From positions 1-19,852 of the forward strand of contig DASUCS010000252.1 of the NCBI GenBank assembly GCA_036275935.1: 19,852 nucleotides of DNA, in the 5' to 3' direction. Below the pieces are notes generated by a model. The model did not search any database and was not told the DNA's origin. It saw only the letters and a list, made by a program, of their open reading frames with translations. Origin of the DNA: DASUCS01 sp036275935. Its GTDB lineage: Bacteria; Actinomycetota; Acidimicrobiia; Acidimicrobiales; JACDCH01. Of the stretch, positions 1 to 7,470 are shown piece by piece (position 1 is the first letter of the stretch; each line of letters starts with the position of its first letter). The position numbers and the translations under genes were made by a program.

Positions 1-45
1 GGCCGCACCGTCGCCTCCGGCCGAGTCACCAAGATCCTCAAGTAA
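1..45 (+). CDS. tuf: Elongation factor Tu, C-terminal end only (partial)
   Basis: Only the last 14 codons and the TAA stop are in the window. They read GRTVASGRVTKILK, which matches the conserved end of bacterial EF-Tu (domain III, typically G-R-T-V-G-A-G-R-V-T-K-I). EF-Tu is the cytosolic GTPase that delivers aminoacyl-tRNA to the ribosome. Its position directly upstream of rpsJ is the usual str-S10 junction order (rpsL-rpsG-fusA-tuf-rpsJ), which supports the call despite the short length. The start lies outside the window. Confidence 0.9.
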   Translation, partial: GRTVASGRVTKILK

Positions 46-46
46 C

Positions 47-71
47 GCACGGGGGCTCTGCCCCCGCGTGC
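47..71 (+). terminator. GC-rich hairpin after tuf, terminator-like
   Basis: Two bases after the tuf stop, GGGGGC (51-56) pairs with GCCCCC (60-65) across a 3-nt loop. GCAC (47-50) pairs with GTGC (68-71), leaving a 2-nt bulge. No T-tract follows, so it may be a weak or factor-assisted terminator or an mRNA-stabilising 3' hairpin rather than a classical intrinsic terminator. Confidence 0.5.
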
Positions 72-85
72 CCCCGAAGTGCAGT

Positions 86-171
86 GCCGCCTTCGGCGGC
101 GCAACAATGAATCCCTGAGTGACCACCCCGACTATCGTCGGGGGGTCCACGGAGGGCGGAGCCCCTCTGTG
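86..171 (+). promoter_or_regulatory. Three consecutive hairpins in the tuf-rpsJ spacer (possible rpsJ leader)
   Basis: The 154-nt spacer between tuf and rpsJ folds into consecutive stems. GCCGCC (86-91) pairs with GGCGGC (95-100) around TTC. CCCCGAC (126-132) pairs with GTCGGGG (137-143) with a 4-nt loop, and GACC (121-124) extends this with GGTC (144-147). CACGGAGGGC (148-157) pairs with 161-171 around a GGA loop with one bulged C and one G-T pair. The last two abut each other and end 28 nt before the rpsJ start. They could be a ribosomal-protein mRNA leader, attenuator or processing signal. No clear promoter was seen, and the function is inferred from position only. Confidence 0.4.
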
Positions 172-199
172 CGTTCCTTGAAAAGTGAGTGGAGCAGCG

Positions 200-520
200 T
201 TGGCTGACAAGCAGAAGATCCGCATCCGCCTGAAGGCGTACGACCACGAGATCATTGATCAGTCGACGCGCAAGATCGTCGAGACCGTCGTGCGCACGCA
301 GGCGAACGTTCGGGGTCCGATCCCGTTGCCGACCGAGAAGCACCGCTACACGGTCATCCGCTCACCGCACAAGGACAAGGACAGCCGAGAGCACTTCGAG
401 ATGCGCGTCCACAAGCGCCTCCTCGACATCCTCGAGCCGAGCCCCAAGACCGTTGACTCCCTGCAGCGCCTCGAGTTGCCCGCCGGCGTCGACATCGAGA
501 TCAAGATCCAACAAGCGTAG
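200..520 (+). CDS. rpsJ: 30S ribosomal protein S10
   Basis: A 106-residue protein beginning MADKQKIRIRLKAYDHEIID, the standard S10 N-terminus, followed by the S10 loop (VRGPIPLPTEKHRYTVIRSPH) and the conserved HKRLLDI segment. S10 sits in the 30S head and in many bacteria also takes part in antitermination with NusB. The chosen start is TTG at 200, because GGAG (191-194) lies 5 nt upstream and the resulting length fits the family. A GTG at 185 in frame would add MSGAA and has no Shine-Dalgarno. In most bacteria rplC follows within tens of bases; here the next ribosomal gene is about 16.2 kb away. Confidence 0.97.
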   Translation: MADKQKIRIRLKAYDHEIIDQSTRKIVETVVRTQANVRGPIPLPTEKHRYTVIRSPHKDKDSREHFEMRVHKRLLDILEPSPKTVDSLQRLELPAGVDIEIKIQQA

Positions 521-526
521 TCCCGA

Positions 527-563
527 CACAAATCGCTCGCCCTGCGGGCTCCCTGCTTTTGTG
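527..563 (+). terminator. Nested hairpin downstream of rpsJ, candidate terminator
   Basis: Six bases after the rpsJ stop, CACAAA (527-532) pairs with TTTGTG (558-563). An inner stem GCCC (539-542)/GGGC (546-549) closes a TGC loop. The run TTTT at 557-560 sits inside the 3' arm. This is a plausible end for a transcript containing rpsJ, consistent with rpsJ being cut off from the rest of the S10 operon. There is no long T-tract after the stem, so it is only a candidate. Confidence 0.4.
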
Positions 564-566
564 ATG

Positions 567-614
567 TCAGGCGGCCGCCTGGTCGCTGCGCTCCCTGCGG
601 ACGGCTTCGCCTGA
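567..614 (+). other. Second inverted repeat in the rpsJ-kinase spacer
   Basis: TCAGGCG (567-573) is matched by CGCCTGA (608-614), a perfect 7-bp stem around a 34-nt GC-rich loop that itself contains GTC/GAC and CTGCG-type complementarity. It may be a second terminator arm or a degenerate intergenic repeat unit. With the hairpin at 527-563 it fills most of the 168-nt spacer. No gene is visible in this spacer. Confidence 0.35.
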
Positions 615-629
615 CCGAGCTGCAAGTCG

Positions 630-658
630 TTCGGACTGGCCCGGTCCTCTCCTAGAGT
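630..658 (+). promoter_or_regulatory. Candidate sigma-70-type promoter for the kinase operon
   Basis: TTCGGA (630-635) and TAGAGT (653-658) are separated by 17 nt. The -10 fits the actinobacterial TANNNT pattern and the -35 is weak. The predicted transcription start, near 665, is about 24 nt before the GTG at 689. It lies just downstream of the inverted repeats after rpsJ, as expected for an independent operon. Confidence 0.4.
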
Positions 659-688
659 TGCGCTCCTGATCATGCGGGAGTGCAGGAC

Positions 689-2350
689 GTGAGTAACGGC
701 GGAGACGGTGCCTTCCTGGGCATCGGTGGCATCGACACGATCACCGAGATCGGACGCTCGGCGACACACACCACCTACCGGGTGCGCGACGTCGCGTCCG
801 GGCGGATGGTCGTCATCAAGCTGCTGAACGCAGCGCGCGAGTGGCCCGGGCTCGAGGAACGATTCGAGCGCGAGCAGACCGCGATGGCGGCGCTGCACCA
901 TCCGAGCATCGTGCAGGTGTACGGGCACGGCTGGTCCGACACCGGGATGCCGTACATCGTTGCCGCCGAGGAGACCGGCGGGTCGATCGCCGACCGCCTG
1001 AGCGGCCCGACACCGATGACAGGGCCGGACATCCTGAGCCTCGGCGTCCGGTTGGCCGGCGCGTTGGAGTCGGCGCACCGCTCCGACGTCGTGCACGGCG
1101 ACCTACGGCCCGAAGACATGATGCTGTCGGCACAGGGCGAGCCGCTGGTCGCGGACTTCGGCCTCGTGACATTGGTGCGTCCGAACGCGGCCGACGTCAC
1201 CAACCCCGCCGACCTCGCGCACGTCGCGCCGGAATTGCTCGAGGGTCGCCCGGCGTCTGCCGAGAGCGATGTGTACGCGCTGTGCTCGGCGCTGTTCACG
1301 CTGTTCAACGGTGCACCGGCGTACGTGCGACCGGACGACCGCTCGATCATCCCGGTGATCAAGCGCATCTCGTCGGACCCATTGCCGGATCTCGCGGCGA
1401 AGAACGTCCCTGCGCCCGTGGTCGAGGCGCTCGCTCGGGGGATGGCGAAGGATCCGGCTGAGCGTCACCGCAACGCGCAGGACCTCGGCCGATCGCTGCA
1501 ACAGGCGCAGGTCGCGCTCGGGCTGCCGATGACCGAGATGGTCCTGCTCGGTACGCCCCGGCCGACGAAGTCCGCGACGGCGGGTGCAGTGCCGGTGACC
1601 GCCACCGCCACCGCCGTGCCGCCGCCGCCCGTTGTGACGACGACTGGTCCGCCCGCGAGCGGACCGAACAAACCGAATCGGACGCCGCTGATCGTCGGCA
1701 TCGTGATCGGCGTGCTCGCCATCGCCCTGCTCGCCTTCTTGTTGACCCGCGGTGGCGATGACAAGAAGACCGCGGCGACGACGACCACGACGACGCGGCC
1801 CACGACCTCCACCACGACGACGTCCACGACGACAACGACGACATCAGCCTCGGGCGACGTCGAGCTGCTCACCAACGACGGCGGTCAGATCGAGGCGGAC
1901 GTGCCCACGTCATGGTCCGATCACGACACCGCACCGACGTCGAACGGTGCCCCGAGTCTGCGAGCGTCGACGAACCTGACCGAAGCGACCGCCGGGACGT
2001 ACAAAGCGCCCGCCGTCGAGCTCGTCGCGTTCGATCCGACGGTGATCGACCCGAACAACCTCGATGGCGCGCTCGACGCGATCGTGAACCTGGATCGAAC
2101 GGGCGGCACCCTGGCATCGATCTGCACGCGAGGTCAGCGCAACGACTTCACCCCGCTCGGCGAGAACCTCGACGCTGGTCGGCTCGAGCGTCTGACGACG
2201 TGCAACGGCGGCGGCGACGTGATCATCGCCGCCGCCACCGATGTCGGCAAGACGTTCACAGTGCTGGTCGAGGTGCACGTCGGTGATCCTGCGGACGACG
2301 CTGGCGTCGATGTCGTGATGTCGTCGTTCAACGTGGTCAAGTTCCCGTGA
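689..2350 (+). CDS. Transmembrane Ser/Thr protein kinase-like protein with extracytoplasmic domain
   Basis: 553 residues. The PknB-type kinase domain spans about residues 20-277 and keeps the VAIK-type Lys (K44), the helix-C Glu (E62), a catalytic-loop Asp (H136-G-D138), DFG (156-158) and APE (180-182). It departs from consensus in the glycine loop (only G22 is clear), HRD to HGD, the loop Lys to Arg (R140), and the metal-binding Asn to Asp (D143). It may therefore be weakly active or degenerate. A Pro/Thr-rich segment leads to one membrane helix (about 334-352), a Thr-rich linker, and a roughly 165-residue extracytoplasmic domain with two cysteines that recurs in the next gene. The start is GTG 689 because GGGAG (676-680) lies 8 nt upstream and it matches the paralogue's start; GTG 680 is an alternative. 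The stop overlaps the next start (GTGA), implying translational coupling. Predicted role: envelope-sensing kinase, substrate unknown. Confidence 0.85.
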   Translation: MSNGGDGAFLGIGGIDTITEIGRSATHTTYRVRDVASGRMVVIKLLNAAREWPGLEERFEREQTAMAALHHPSIVQVYGHGWSDTGMPYIVAAEETGGSIADRLSGPTPMTGPDILSLGVRLAGALESAHRSDVVHGDLRPEDMMLSAQGEPLVADFGLVTLVRPNAADVTNPADLAHVAPELLEGRPASAESDVYALCSALFTLFNGAPAYVRPDDRSIIPVIKRISSDPLPDLAAKNVPAPVVEALARGMAKDPAERHRNAQDLGRSLQQAQVALGLPMTEMVLLGTPRPTKSATAGAVPVTATATAVPPPPVVTTTGPPASGPNKPNRTPLIVGIVIGVLAIALLAFLLTRGGDDKKTAATTTTTTRPTTSTTTTSTTTTTTSASGDVELLTNDGGQIEADVPTSWSDHDTAPTSNGAPSLRASTNLTEATAGTYKAPAVELVAFDPTVIDPNNLDGALDAIVNLDRTGGTLASICTRGQRNDFTPLGENLDAGRLERLTTCNGGGDVIIAAATDVGKTFTVLVEVHVGDPADDAGVDVVMSSFNVVKFP

Positions 2351-4098
2351 GCGATGTCGATCTCGGGATCGACGGCATCTCCGACGTCGAACAAGTCGGG
2401 CAGACCGAGAACACGACGACCTACCGGGTGCGCGACACCGGGACGGGTCAGCACGTGCAGCTCACCATCATCAACGCCGCCGGGCTCGCGCCCGAATCGA
2501 TCGAGCGCTTCGGCCAGGAGCAGCGAGTCCTCGCCGAGATCTCGAGCCACCCCAATCTTCTGACAGTGCTCGGCACGAGCCGCACCGCCAGCGGCGATCC
2601 GTTCGTCGTGACCGACATCCCGGGCGCAACGACGCTGGCCTCCCGCGCCAGCGGGTCGGCTCCCATGACAGGCCCGGACGTGCTCCGCGTGGGCGTACGG
2701 ATCGCAGGCGCGCTGGAGTCGGCACACCGAGGTGGTGTCGTGCACGGCGACTTCCGCCCGGAGAACGTGGCGCTGGCGGACAACGGCGAACCGATGGTCA
2801 CGGAGGTCGGGCTCTCGACGCTCACCGGCAGCTCGGTCGGGCACACGGACGACCCGAGGCGTCTCGAGCACGTGTCACCGGAAGTGCTCGATGGCGCCGC
2901 GCCGACGCCGGCCAGCGATCAGTACTCGCTGGCCGCCGCCATGTTTCGCCTGCTCGCCGGCGAGGCCGCGTTCGTGCGGCCCGACGACACGTCGGTGATC
3001 CCGGTCATCAAGCGCATCGCCACCGAGCCTGCACCCGACCTGAAGTCCAAGGGCGTCCCGCCCGCGGCGGCGGAGGCCGTGCACAAGGCGCTCAACAAGG
3101 CGCCGGCGGATCGGTTTGCGAACCTCCAGGACTTCGCTCGCGCGCTGCAACAGGCCGAGGTGGCGCTGACGTTGCCGATGACCGACCTCACGGTGCTGAC
3201 GCCGTCGGCGCCGCTCGCGACGACGTGGGGCGCCACGACGACGGGCGACAGTCCGGCACCGACGCCGAGCCCCGCACCGGCGCCCGCGGCCGCCGCACCT
3301 CCCGCGCCGGTGCCACCCCCGACGTCACCGCCTCCGCTCGCGGCGAAGAAGTCGCGTACGCCGCTGTTCGTCGGCATCGCCGCGGTGGTGGTGCTCGCGA
3401 TCGTCGCGGCAGTGCTGCTCACCCGCGGTGGGAGTGACAAGAAGGCGTCGGCGTCGTCGAGCTCGTCGTCGAGCACCGCGAGCAGGTCCGCCTCGTCGAG
3501 TTCGAGCCAGAGGGGCGCGTCGGGCGCAGGTACCGACGCGAGCGACGGCTTCGCGCCCGCCGGCTTCATCACCGTGAACCACTCCTTCGAGCACGGCGAT
3601 GTCGAGCTCTTCGTGCCGAACGACTGGACGCAGAACGAGCCGGTGGACCTCGCCAACGGCGAGCCGCGGCTGCAGGCCGCGCCGGACGTCGCCGGGTTCG
3701 TCGACGGCACGTTTGCCCATTCGGGCGTGCAGCTCGACGCCTTCGGCGTGACGGAGAACGGCGTCGCCAACGCCGACGATCTCGACGCGCTGGTCGACAA
3801 CTTCGCGAGCCAGCCCGCGGAGAACGGCGGTTGGCCCGGCGGACCTCTCGCAGCCGTCTGCACTCCAGGCGCCCGTGGCAACTATGCCGACGATTTCGGC
3901 ACCACGAGCGACGGCGGCTTCGCGGGTCGGTTCCGACGGTTCGACTCGTGCCGCGGCGCCGGTGCGATCGTGGTCGTGTTCGCCACGCCGGCGGACAAGT
4001 CGTTCATCGTGCAGATGGTCGTCGGCATCACCTCGCCCGACGACGAAGCCGCCCTGCCGACCATCGTCGGCTCCGTCATCGTCGTGAACTTCCCCTAG
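2347..4098 (+). CDS. Transmembrane pseudokinase, tandem paralogue of the upstream kinase
   Basis: 583 residues with the same architecture as the preceding gene: kinase fold (about 15-275), Pro/Ala-rich stretch, one membrane helix (about 339-360), a linker rich in Ser instead of Thr, and a C-terminal extracytoplasmic domain with two cysteines (in AAVCTPG and FDSCRGAG). Kinase signature residues are lost. The VAIK Lys is Thr (T40) and DFG reads EVG (153-155). The helix-C Glu (E58), the catalytic-loop Asp (D135 in HGDFRPEN) and Asn (N140) remain. Loss of both the ATP-anchoring Lys and the DFG Asp suggests a catalytically inactive pseudokinase, perhaps an allosteric partner of the upstream kinase. 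Many stretches are shared with the neighbour (GALESAHR, VRPDD, IPVIKRI, LPMTD/E), pointing to tandem duplication. Start GTG overlaps the upstream TGA by 4 nt. Confidence 0.85.
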   Translation: MSDVDLGIDGISDVEQVGQTENTTTYRVRDTGTGQHVQLTIINAAGLAPESIERFGQEQRVLAEISSHPNLLTVLGTSRTASGDPFVVTDIPGATTLASRASGSAPMTGPDVLRVGVRIAGALESAHRGGVVHGDFRPENVALADNGEPMVTEVGLSTLTGSSVGHTDDPRRLEHVSPEVLDGAAPTPASDQYSLAAAMFRLLAGEAAFVRPDDTSVIPVIKRIATEPAPDLKSKGVPPAAAEAVHKALNKAPADRFANLQDFARALQQAEVALTLPMTDLTVLTPSAPLATTWGATTTGDSPAPTPSPAPAPAAAAPPAPVPPPTSPPPLAAKKSRTPLFVGIAAVVVLAIVAAVLLTRGGSDKKASASSSSSSSTASRSASSSSSQRGASGAGTDASDGFAPAGFITVNHSFEHGDVELFVPNDWTQNEPVDLANGEPRLQAAPDVAGFVDGTFAHSGVQLDAFGVTENGVANADDLDALVDNFASQPAENGGWPGGPLAAVCTPGARGNYADDFGTTSDGGFAGRFRRFDSCRGAGAIVVVFATPADKSFIVQMVVGITSPDDEAALPTIVGSVIVVNFP

Positions 4099-4106
4099 GC
4101 GCACCA

Positions 4107-4829
4107 GTGACCGACGCAGCAGTTCCATCCTGGGAGGGCGTGCGTGAGCGCAGGATGGCGCGCCTGCGGCGTATCGACCAGAAGCTCGTCATCGCGGTCC
4201 TCATCGGTCTCGTGTCGGTGACCGGAGCGGTGATGACGTGGAGGTCGTCGCAGCTCGGCGAGAAAGCCGTCGATCGCGATCGTCAAGCGATCGCGGAGAC
4301 CGTGCTCCAGGAGCAGAGCAACGCGAACGTCGAGACACAGCTGCGCGACGAACAACAGGCCTTCGCGCAGTACAAGCAGCAGCTCACCAACGCGAATCTC
4401 CTCGAGGCCGAAGCGCGTCAGTTGGAAGCCGCCGGCGCGACCGTCGACGCCGCCCGGGCGCGAGACCAGGCCGGAGAGCAGCGTGAGGTCGCGAACAACC
4501 TCGCTTCACTCACCTTCAGCACGGCGTACGTGGTGTTCGACGACGCGAGCGGACTCCCGAAGGACTTCTTGATCGACCAGCGCCGCAGCGACCTTCGCCA
4601 GAACGACTCACAAGCGGCGAAGGTCAACCCCGACCAAACGGTGGCGCAGGCCGTCGAGTTCCGGCAGCGCAGCCAGCGGCTCGAGGGCTGGACGATCCCG
4701 CTCGTCCTCGCCGTCCTGCTCCTGACGCTCGGCACCATCACCAAGAGGACGCAGCTGCGACCGTGGTTGGCCGGCGCGGCCGTCGTGGTCTTCGTCGTGT
4801 CCGCCTCCATCGGGATCCTGGGGGACTGA
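4107..4829 (+). CDS. Three-helix membrane protein with extracytoplasmic helical domain, function unknown
   Basis: 240 residues from GTG 4107. A basic N-terminus (residues 13-26) precedes membrane helix 1 (about 27-45). Then comes a roughly 150-residue polar segment rich in Gln, Ala, Glu and Arg, predicted largely helical or coiled-coil, and two more helices (about 196-213 and 222-239) joined by a short basic loop. By the positive-inside rule the helical segment is outside and the basic loop inside. I do not recognise a family. The start is uncertain: GTG 4140 and ATG 4155 are in frame and would shorten only the cytoplasmic tail. It begins 8 nt after the pseudokinase gene and ends 1 nt before the next gene, so it belongs to the same operon. 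The next gene's N-terminus has the same helix arrangement. Confidence 0.8.
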   Translation: MTDAAVPSWEGVRERRMARLRRIDQKLVIAVLIGLVSVTGAVMTWRSSQLGEKAVDRDRQAIAETVLQEQSNANVETQLRDEQQAFAQYKQQLTNANLLEAEARQLEAAGATVDAARARDQAGEQREVANNLASLTFSTAYVVFDDASGLPKDFLIDQRRSDLRQNDSQAAKVNPDQTVAQAVEFRQRSQRLEGWTIPLVLAVLLLTLGTITKRTQLRPWLAGAAVVVFVVSASIGILGD

Positions 4830-4830
4830 C

Positions 4831-6936
4831 GTGCCTGAGATCGAAGCGCCGGAACTCGAGGTCGACGAGGACGCGCCGGCGTTCCGTCGGCGGTTGGCCC
4901 TCGTCGTCGTCTTGATCACGTTGTTCGCGGCGTTCGTCGCGTACCTGCACGAGCAGAACTCGAACCTCGAGGACAACGCCGCTCGCGAAGCGCAGATCGC
5001 GTCGATCAAGGGATTCGGACAGCAGGTCGGCGCGTCCACGGAGTTCCGTTTCGACTACCGCCTGTTCGTGCAGCGGCAGCTGCTCGAGCGTCAACACCTC
5101 GTCGCCGCGGCGCGGCAGCGCACGACCGTCGATCCCGCGCTCGGCGCGCTCTACGGCGGTGACAGCGATCGCTACACGCAGCTGCGCGACACGATCGGCA
5201 ACGGCGCTCCCGTCCAGGACCTCGCGGGTGCAGACAGCGTCAACGGGAAGCTGCAATCGGCACCGGACAAGGCGCGGCTGGAACAAGAGGTCTTCTCCAA
5301 CAAGGCGAACGACTACGGCAACAAAGCCGACTCGTTCGTCGCGCTGCTCACGGTGCTCGCCGTCGGGCTGTTCCTCATCGGTCTGTCGCTCACGCTGTCG
5401 GGACGAGGTCGGTACTACCTCGCGATACCGGGCGTGGCCATTGCCGTCGTCTGTTTGCTGTGGGCGGTGATCATCGGCACCGGAAGCGTCACCAGGGTGT
5501 CGCCCAACGCCATCGACCTCACTGCGCAGGGGCAGCAGCTGCAGTCGAGTGGCGACGCCGCCGGTGCGATCGACAAGTACAAGGCGGCGATCGCCGACAG
5601 CCCGCAGTTCGGCGCGGCGTTCGCTCGCCTCGCCGACGCCGAGTTCGTCAATGGCGGCCACGCGCTGTCCGGCGGGCAGTTCATCAGCATCTCGGACCCC
5701 GAGGCCACGAAGCGCGCCATCGCCGCAGGAGAAAAGGCGATCTCGCTCGGGGAAGGGGGAGCGTCGCTCCTCAGCGACATCGGCTTCTACCACTTCACAT
5801 TGGGCGAGTACGACCGAGCCGAGGCGTTGTCCCAACAAGCGTTGGACAGCAACGACCAGTTCCCACCGCTCGTGTTCAACCTCGGTGTCGTCCAGGTCGC
5901 GCAGGGCGAGGCGTCGGACGCCGAGGCGACCTACCGGCACGGGATCGACCTGTTGACGAAGGAACAGGATTCGACGTTGCGCCTCGAGGTCATCGCCGCG
6001 GCGCGCACCGACCTGGAGATCGCGGTGAACACGACGCCGTCGATCAAGGACCTCGCGCAGAAGATGAAGGGCCTGCTCGCGGTGGCCGAGGCGCCGGCCC
6101 TCGACAACAGCGTCAAGATCCCCGACAGTGCGCCCGGCGGCGCGACGGTGGACAACGTCGGCATCAGCACCGACCGCTTCCGCCTCGTCGCGTCGTACGA
6201 CACCAGCGGGCTCGACACGGCCACGCCGCTCGTCAACGTGTGGTACTTCCGCGGACTCGACGCGAACGGTCAAGGACCGTTCGAGCAGATCTACCCGATG
6301 GATCAGGTGTCGTTGTCCAGCGATCAGGTGCGCACGATCCCGGTCGAGAACGGCGACTGCCTGCCTGGCGGCGACTACCGCGTCGAGGTGTACGCGGGCC
6401 ACGACCTGCTCGCCACGCAGGATCAACACATCGGCGACAGCCCGCTCGGCACGCTGGTGGTGGCGGGAGGTGAGGACGCCGGGTTCAGCATGTGCCACCC
6501 CGACAACTGGAAGTCCGTCGACCTGACCGGACAGCCCGGTTCGTTGGCGTTCTCCAATCCGGACAACCAGTCGGAGTCGTTCGTCGCGCTGAACTTCCCC
6601 GTGGGCGCAGCGACGGGCAACGACCCGCTCACCTTCCTCAACGCGTTCATCCAGAACGTGCTCCAGCAACAGCAGCTGCAGACGGTCGGCAGTCCCGTTG
6701 CCGGTCAGGAGTTCGTCGGTCGTACGACCGACGGCCAGGACGTCGCGCTGGACACCACGACGATCACCGCGACGGATGGACGAGGCGACATCGTGCGCAT
6801 CACCGGGTCCGCGGGCACCGACGGCGTGGTCCGCGTCGTGCTGCTGTCCGCCAACGCCGCCGACCGTCTCGACGTCCTGCGCGCCGAGTTGGTGAACTCC
6901 GTGCGCTTCTTGCGGGTTCCGAACCCTGCTTCCTAG
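4831..6936 (+). CDS. Membrane protein with extracytoplasmic TPR repeats and C-terminal sensor-like domain
   Basis: 701 residues from GTG 4831, with GGGGGA (4820-4825) 5 nt upstream. An acidic then basic N-terminus (R19-R21) precedes helix 1 (about 22-38). A 130-residue extracytoplasmic helical segment follows, then helices 2 and 3 (about 169-190 and 196-218). TPR-like repeats begin near residue 231 (AQGQQLQSSGDAAGAIDKYK) and run to about 350. A beta-rich region (about 420-545) precedes a terminal domain containing FSMCHPDNWKSVDL, whose Pro-x-x-Trp pattern resembles the C-terminal domains of the two kinase-like neighbours. Three helices with a cytoplasmic N-terminus put the TPRs and end domain outside the membrane, unusual for TPRs but known in secreted or lipoprotein TPR proteins. 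Probably a scaffold for the kinase pair; this is inference. Last gene of the operon. Confidence 0.82.
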   Translation: MPEIEAPELEVDEDAPAFRRRLALVVVLITLFAAFVAYLHEQNSNLEDNAAREAQIASIKGFGQQVGASTEFRFDYRLFVQRQLLERQHLVAAARQRTTVDPALGALYGGDSDRYTQLRDTIGNGAPVQDLAGADSVNGKLQSAPDKARLEQEVFSNKANDYGNKADSFVALLTVLAVGLFLIGLSLTLSGRGRYYLAIPGVAIAVVCLLWAVIIGTGSVTRVSPNAIDLTAQGQQLQSSGDAAGAIDKYKAAIADSPQFGAAFARLADAEFVNGGHALSGGQFISISDPEATKRAIAAGEKAISLGEGGASLLSDIGFYHFTLGEYDRAEALSQQALDSNDQFPPLVFNLGVVQVAQGEASDAEATYRHGIDLLTKEQDSTLRLEVIAAARTDLEIAVNTTPSIKDLAQKMKGLLAVAEAPALDNSVKIPDSAPGGATVDNVGISTDRFRLVASYDTSGLDTATPLVNVWYFRGLDANGQGPFEQIYPMDQVSLSSDQVRTIPVENGDCLPGGDYRVEVYAGHDLLATQDQHIGDSPLGTLVVAGGEDAGFSMCHPDNWKSVDLTGQPGSLAFSNPDNQSESFVALNFPVGAATGNDPLTFLNAFIQNVLQQQQLQTVGSPVAGQEFVGRTTDGQDVALDTTTITATDGRGDIVRITGSAGTDGVVRVVLLSANAADRLDVLRAELVNSVRFLRVPNPAS

Positions 6937-6992
6937 TTCCGGCGCTAAGGTCCCCCCGTTTCGCCTTACATGACGTTCGAGGAGATCTGGCA

Positions 6993-7442
6993 ATGTCCGA
7001 CGAAGCTGCCTTCGAGTACCTCAAGACGCACGAGTTGATGTTTCTCGCCACCGCCAGCAAGACGGGAAACCCTCACGTCTCCCCGATGTTCTACGCATGC
7101 GAGGGAAAGAAGATCTACTTCTCGGCGCCTCCAGGGTCGGAGACCGAGCGCTGGTTGAAGGAGAACCCGATCGCCGAGATCGCGGTGTCCGAGATGCCCG
7201 AAGAGTGGTCGCAAGCTCGCGGGCTGCAGATCGAAGGCCCCGTCACCGAGCTCGATGGTGACGAGGAGACCCACGCCGGCGAGCTCTTCAAGGCGCGCTA
7301 CCCGTTCCTCGGTGACAGCGCGATGCACACGCACTACTGGCGACTCGATGCGAAGGACGTCGTGTACATGCACACCGACGAGAAGAACGCGGACGAGACC
7401 CAGGAGTCGCTCGGCCAGACCTGGGCCAAGTCGAAGGGGTAA
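6993..7442 (+). CDS. Pyridoxamine 5'-phosphate oxidase-like FMN-binding split-barrel protein
   Basis: 149 residues. The N-terminal pattern (LMFLATASKTGNPHVSPMFY) followed by KKIYFSAPPGSETERWLKEN is typical of the PNPOx-like split-barrel superfamily, which binds FMN, F420 or haem at a homodimer interface. The C-terminal half (GLQIEGPVTELDGDEE, then KARYPFL) also fits. The substrate cannot be read from the sequence, and at this length it is not a canonical PdxH. ATG 6993 has GGAG (6981-6984) 8 nt upstream. It is separated by 56 nt from the upstream operon and converges on the minus-strand TPR gene, 42 nt away. TAAGGT at 6946-6951 could be a -10, but no matching -35 is visible. Confidence 0.8.
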   Translation: MSDEAAFEYLKTHELMFLATASKTGNPHVSPMFYACEGKKIYFSAPPGSETERWLKENPIAEIAVSEMPEEWSQARGLQIEGPVTELDGDEETHAGELFKARYPFLGDSAMHTHYWRLDAKDVVYMHTDEKNADETQESLGQTWAKSKG

Positions 7443-7470
7443 CTCCGAGACGCATCGCTCACCCTTCGAG

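Noticed and set aside
185..199. GTG 185 as the start of rpsJ
   Set aside because: No Shine-Dalgarno, and it adds five residues not usual for S10. TTG 200 has GGAG at 5-nt spacing and gives the standard N-terminus.
1771..1850. ACG/ACC-rich repeat that looks like a simple-sequence tract
   Set aside because: It encodes the Thr-rich extracytoplasmic linker after the kinase membrane helix; the equivalent linker in the next gene is Ser-rich. It is protein low complexity, not a repeat element.
4738..6993. Long minus-strand open frame (751 codons) opposite the TPR membrane gene
   Set aside because: Arg/Asp/Val-rich translation with no recognisable domain. The plus strand has membrane helices, TPRs and a coupled start. 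Such antisense frames are common in high-GC DNA.
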